Shown here one piece after another: positions 63,453-64,000 of a stretch of 64,000 nucleotides of DNA (positions are counted from its first letter, which is position 1; every line of letters begins with the position of its first letter). The notes beneath the pieces are model-generated. The model had not been told where the DNA came from. It did not search any database and was given only the letters and a program-made list of their open reading frames with translations. Made by a program: the position numbers and the translations under genes. The DNA is from Ixodes scapularis (taxonomy: Eukaryota > Arthropoda > Arachnida > Ixodida > Ixodidae), in contig NW_024609835.1 in assembly GCF_016920785.2 (NCBI RefSeq), positions 23,935,838-23,999,837 of the forward strand. Direction: 5' to 3'.

Positions 63453-64000
63453 TAGAGAACAGAAGTGAAATTGAAAATAGAGAGCGACAACTTTTCCTTC
63501 TGGTCTTCTATATACATTCGCGTCGATGACCATCGCCGCGCCGAGAAGCTGGAAGAAAGTAGACACGCGCGACGGGACCACCACCCCGGGAGGGCGGAAG
63601 GAAACTATAGAGACGCAAGCACTTGGAATGACAACAAAGAGAGGGCGCTGCGAGTTTTTGTTGACGCACATGAAAAATCCACAGAACCCTAACCATAAAC
63701 AGCTTCGCTGCAAATATATATATATATATATATTTGCCAGGCAATTTATTATGGTGTCAGGAGACTACCCAATAAATATTTTGCAAGAGCAAGTATATTT
63801 TTAATAAAGCAAAAAAAAAAAAGAGGAAAACTAAACTTCTTCATACCGATACCAGAACATGAGCAAGGAAGCTCATGGTTGCGATATGTGGATGACCTGT
63901 TTCAAGGTGGAGGAAGAAATGCCGAGGAGTAGAGAGTGGCAGGAAGTTGCGCCAATACACGAAGCCGCGGTTTTTTATTTTTTTCTTCTTGCTTTTTTCT
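63453..64000. other. Unassigned 3' end of window
   Basis: A (TA)n run at 63715-63732 and A-rich tracts; no gene supported. Confidence 0.35.

Noticed and set aside
63838..63940. RYVDD-like peptide suggesting a reverse transcriptase at the window end
   Set aside because: A single short motif without neighbouring RT blocks before the frame stops.
1..64000. CRISPR arrays, operons or prophage
   Set aside because: No regularly spaced direct repeats with spacers and no bacterial gene organisation. The tandem repeats seen are minisatellites or microsatellites.

Overview
This is a eukaryotic, transposon-rich window. It is AT-leaning, has no bacterial-type gene packing, has one intron-rich gene, and is otherwise a mosaic of retroelements and DNA transposons at different stages of decay. 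The mix suggests an ixodid tick or a close chelicerate: CR1/Jockey-type and Tx1/L1-type LINEs, Ty3/gypsy, Penelope-like elements with a GIY-YIG domain, hAT MITEs, and many locus-specific palindromes. The tick call is inference from family resemblance, not from a marker gene.

The only host gene I can support is a CYP3-clan-like cytochrome P450 on the + strand. I assembled thirteen exons between 17479 and 48171. All splice phases agree and every exon is open, giving about 500 residues. They carry helix C WxxxR, I-helix AGQDTT, K-helix ExxR and the haem-loop FGAGPRNCIG. The first coding exon, which should hold the membrane anchor, was not found. A poly(A) signal lies at 48278-48283. The introns (77 bp to 7.8 kb) host most of the transposons.

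Layout. 1-6000: a LINE 3' fragment, a dispersed repeat, a perfect 148-bp palindrome and a frameshifted CR1/Jockey-type LINE. 8900-14500: a minus-strand LINE with ORF1, a degenerate 2A motif and ORF2, cut by a 1.6-kb insertion that itself holds a hAT MITE, and by two foldback units. 15-17 kb: a TTAA-flanked MITE and the 5' approach to the P450. 17.5-48.2 kb: the P450 with its invaded introns. The largest intron holds a BED-finger hAT remnant, a perfect palindrome, an E-box minisatellite, and a Ty3/gypsy element split by a Penelope-like element that carries two hAT MITEs. 48.8-55.6 kb: a Tx1/L1-like LINE with an intact 1133-codon ORF2; its ORF1 is split by two hAT elements with exact 8-bp target duplications. 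55.6-64 kb: a tRNA-like SINE head, a (CA)n tract, several TTAA-type or hAT foldback elements, and unassigned sequence.

Two patterns stand out. Nine elements show hAT hallmarks: terminal inverted repeats starting CAG or TAG, or a close variant, and 8-bp target duplications, seven exact and two with one or more mismatches. Separately, palindromes of 37-73-bp arms recur with different arm sequences but similar leader sequence beside several of them. I regard this palindrome class as the best candidate for something undescribed.
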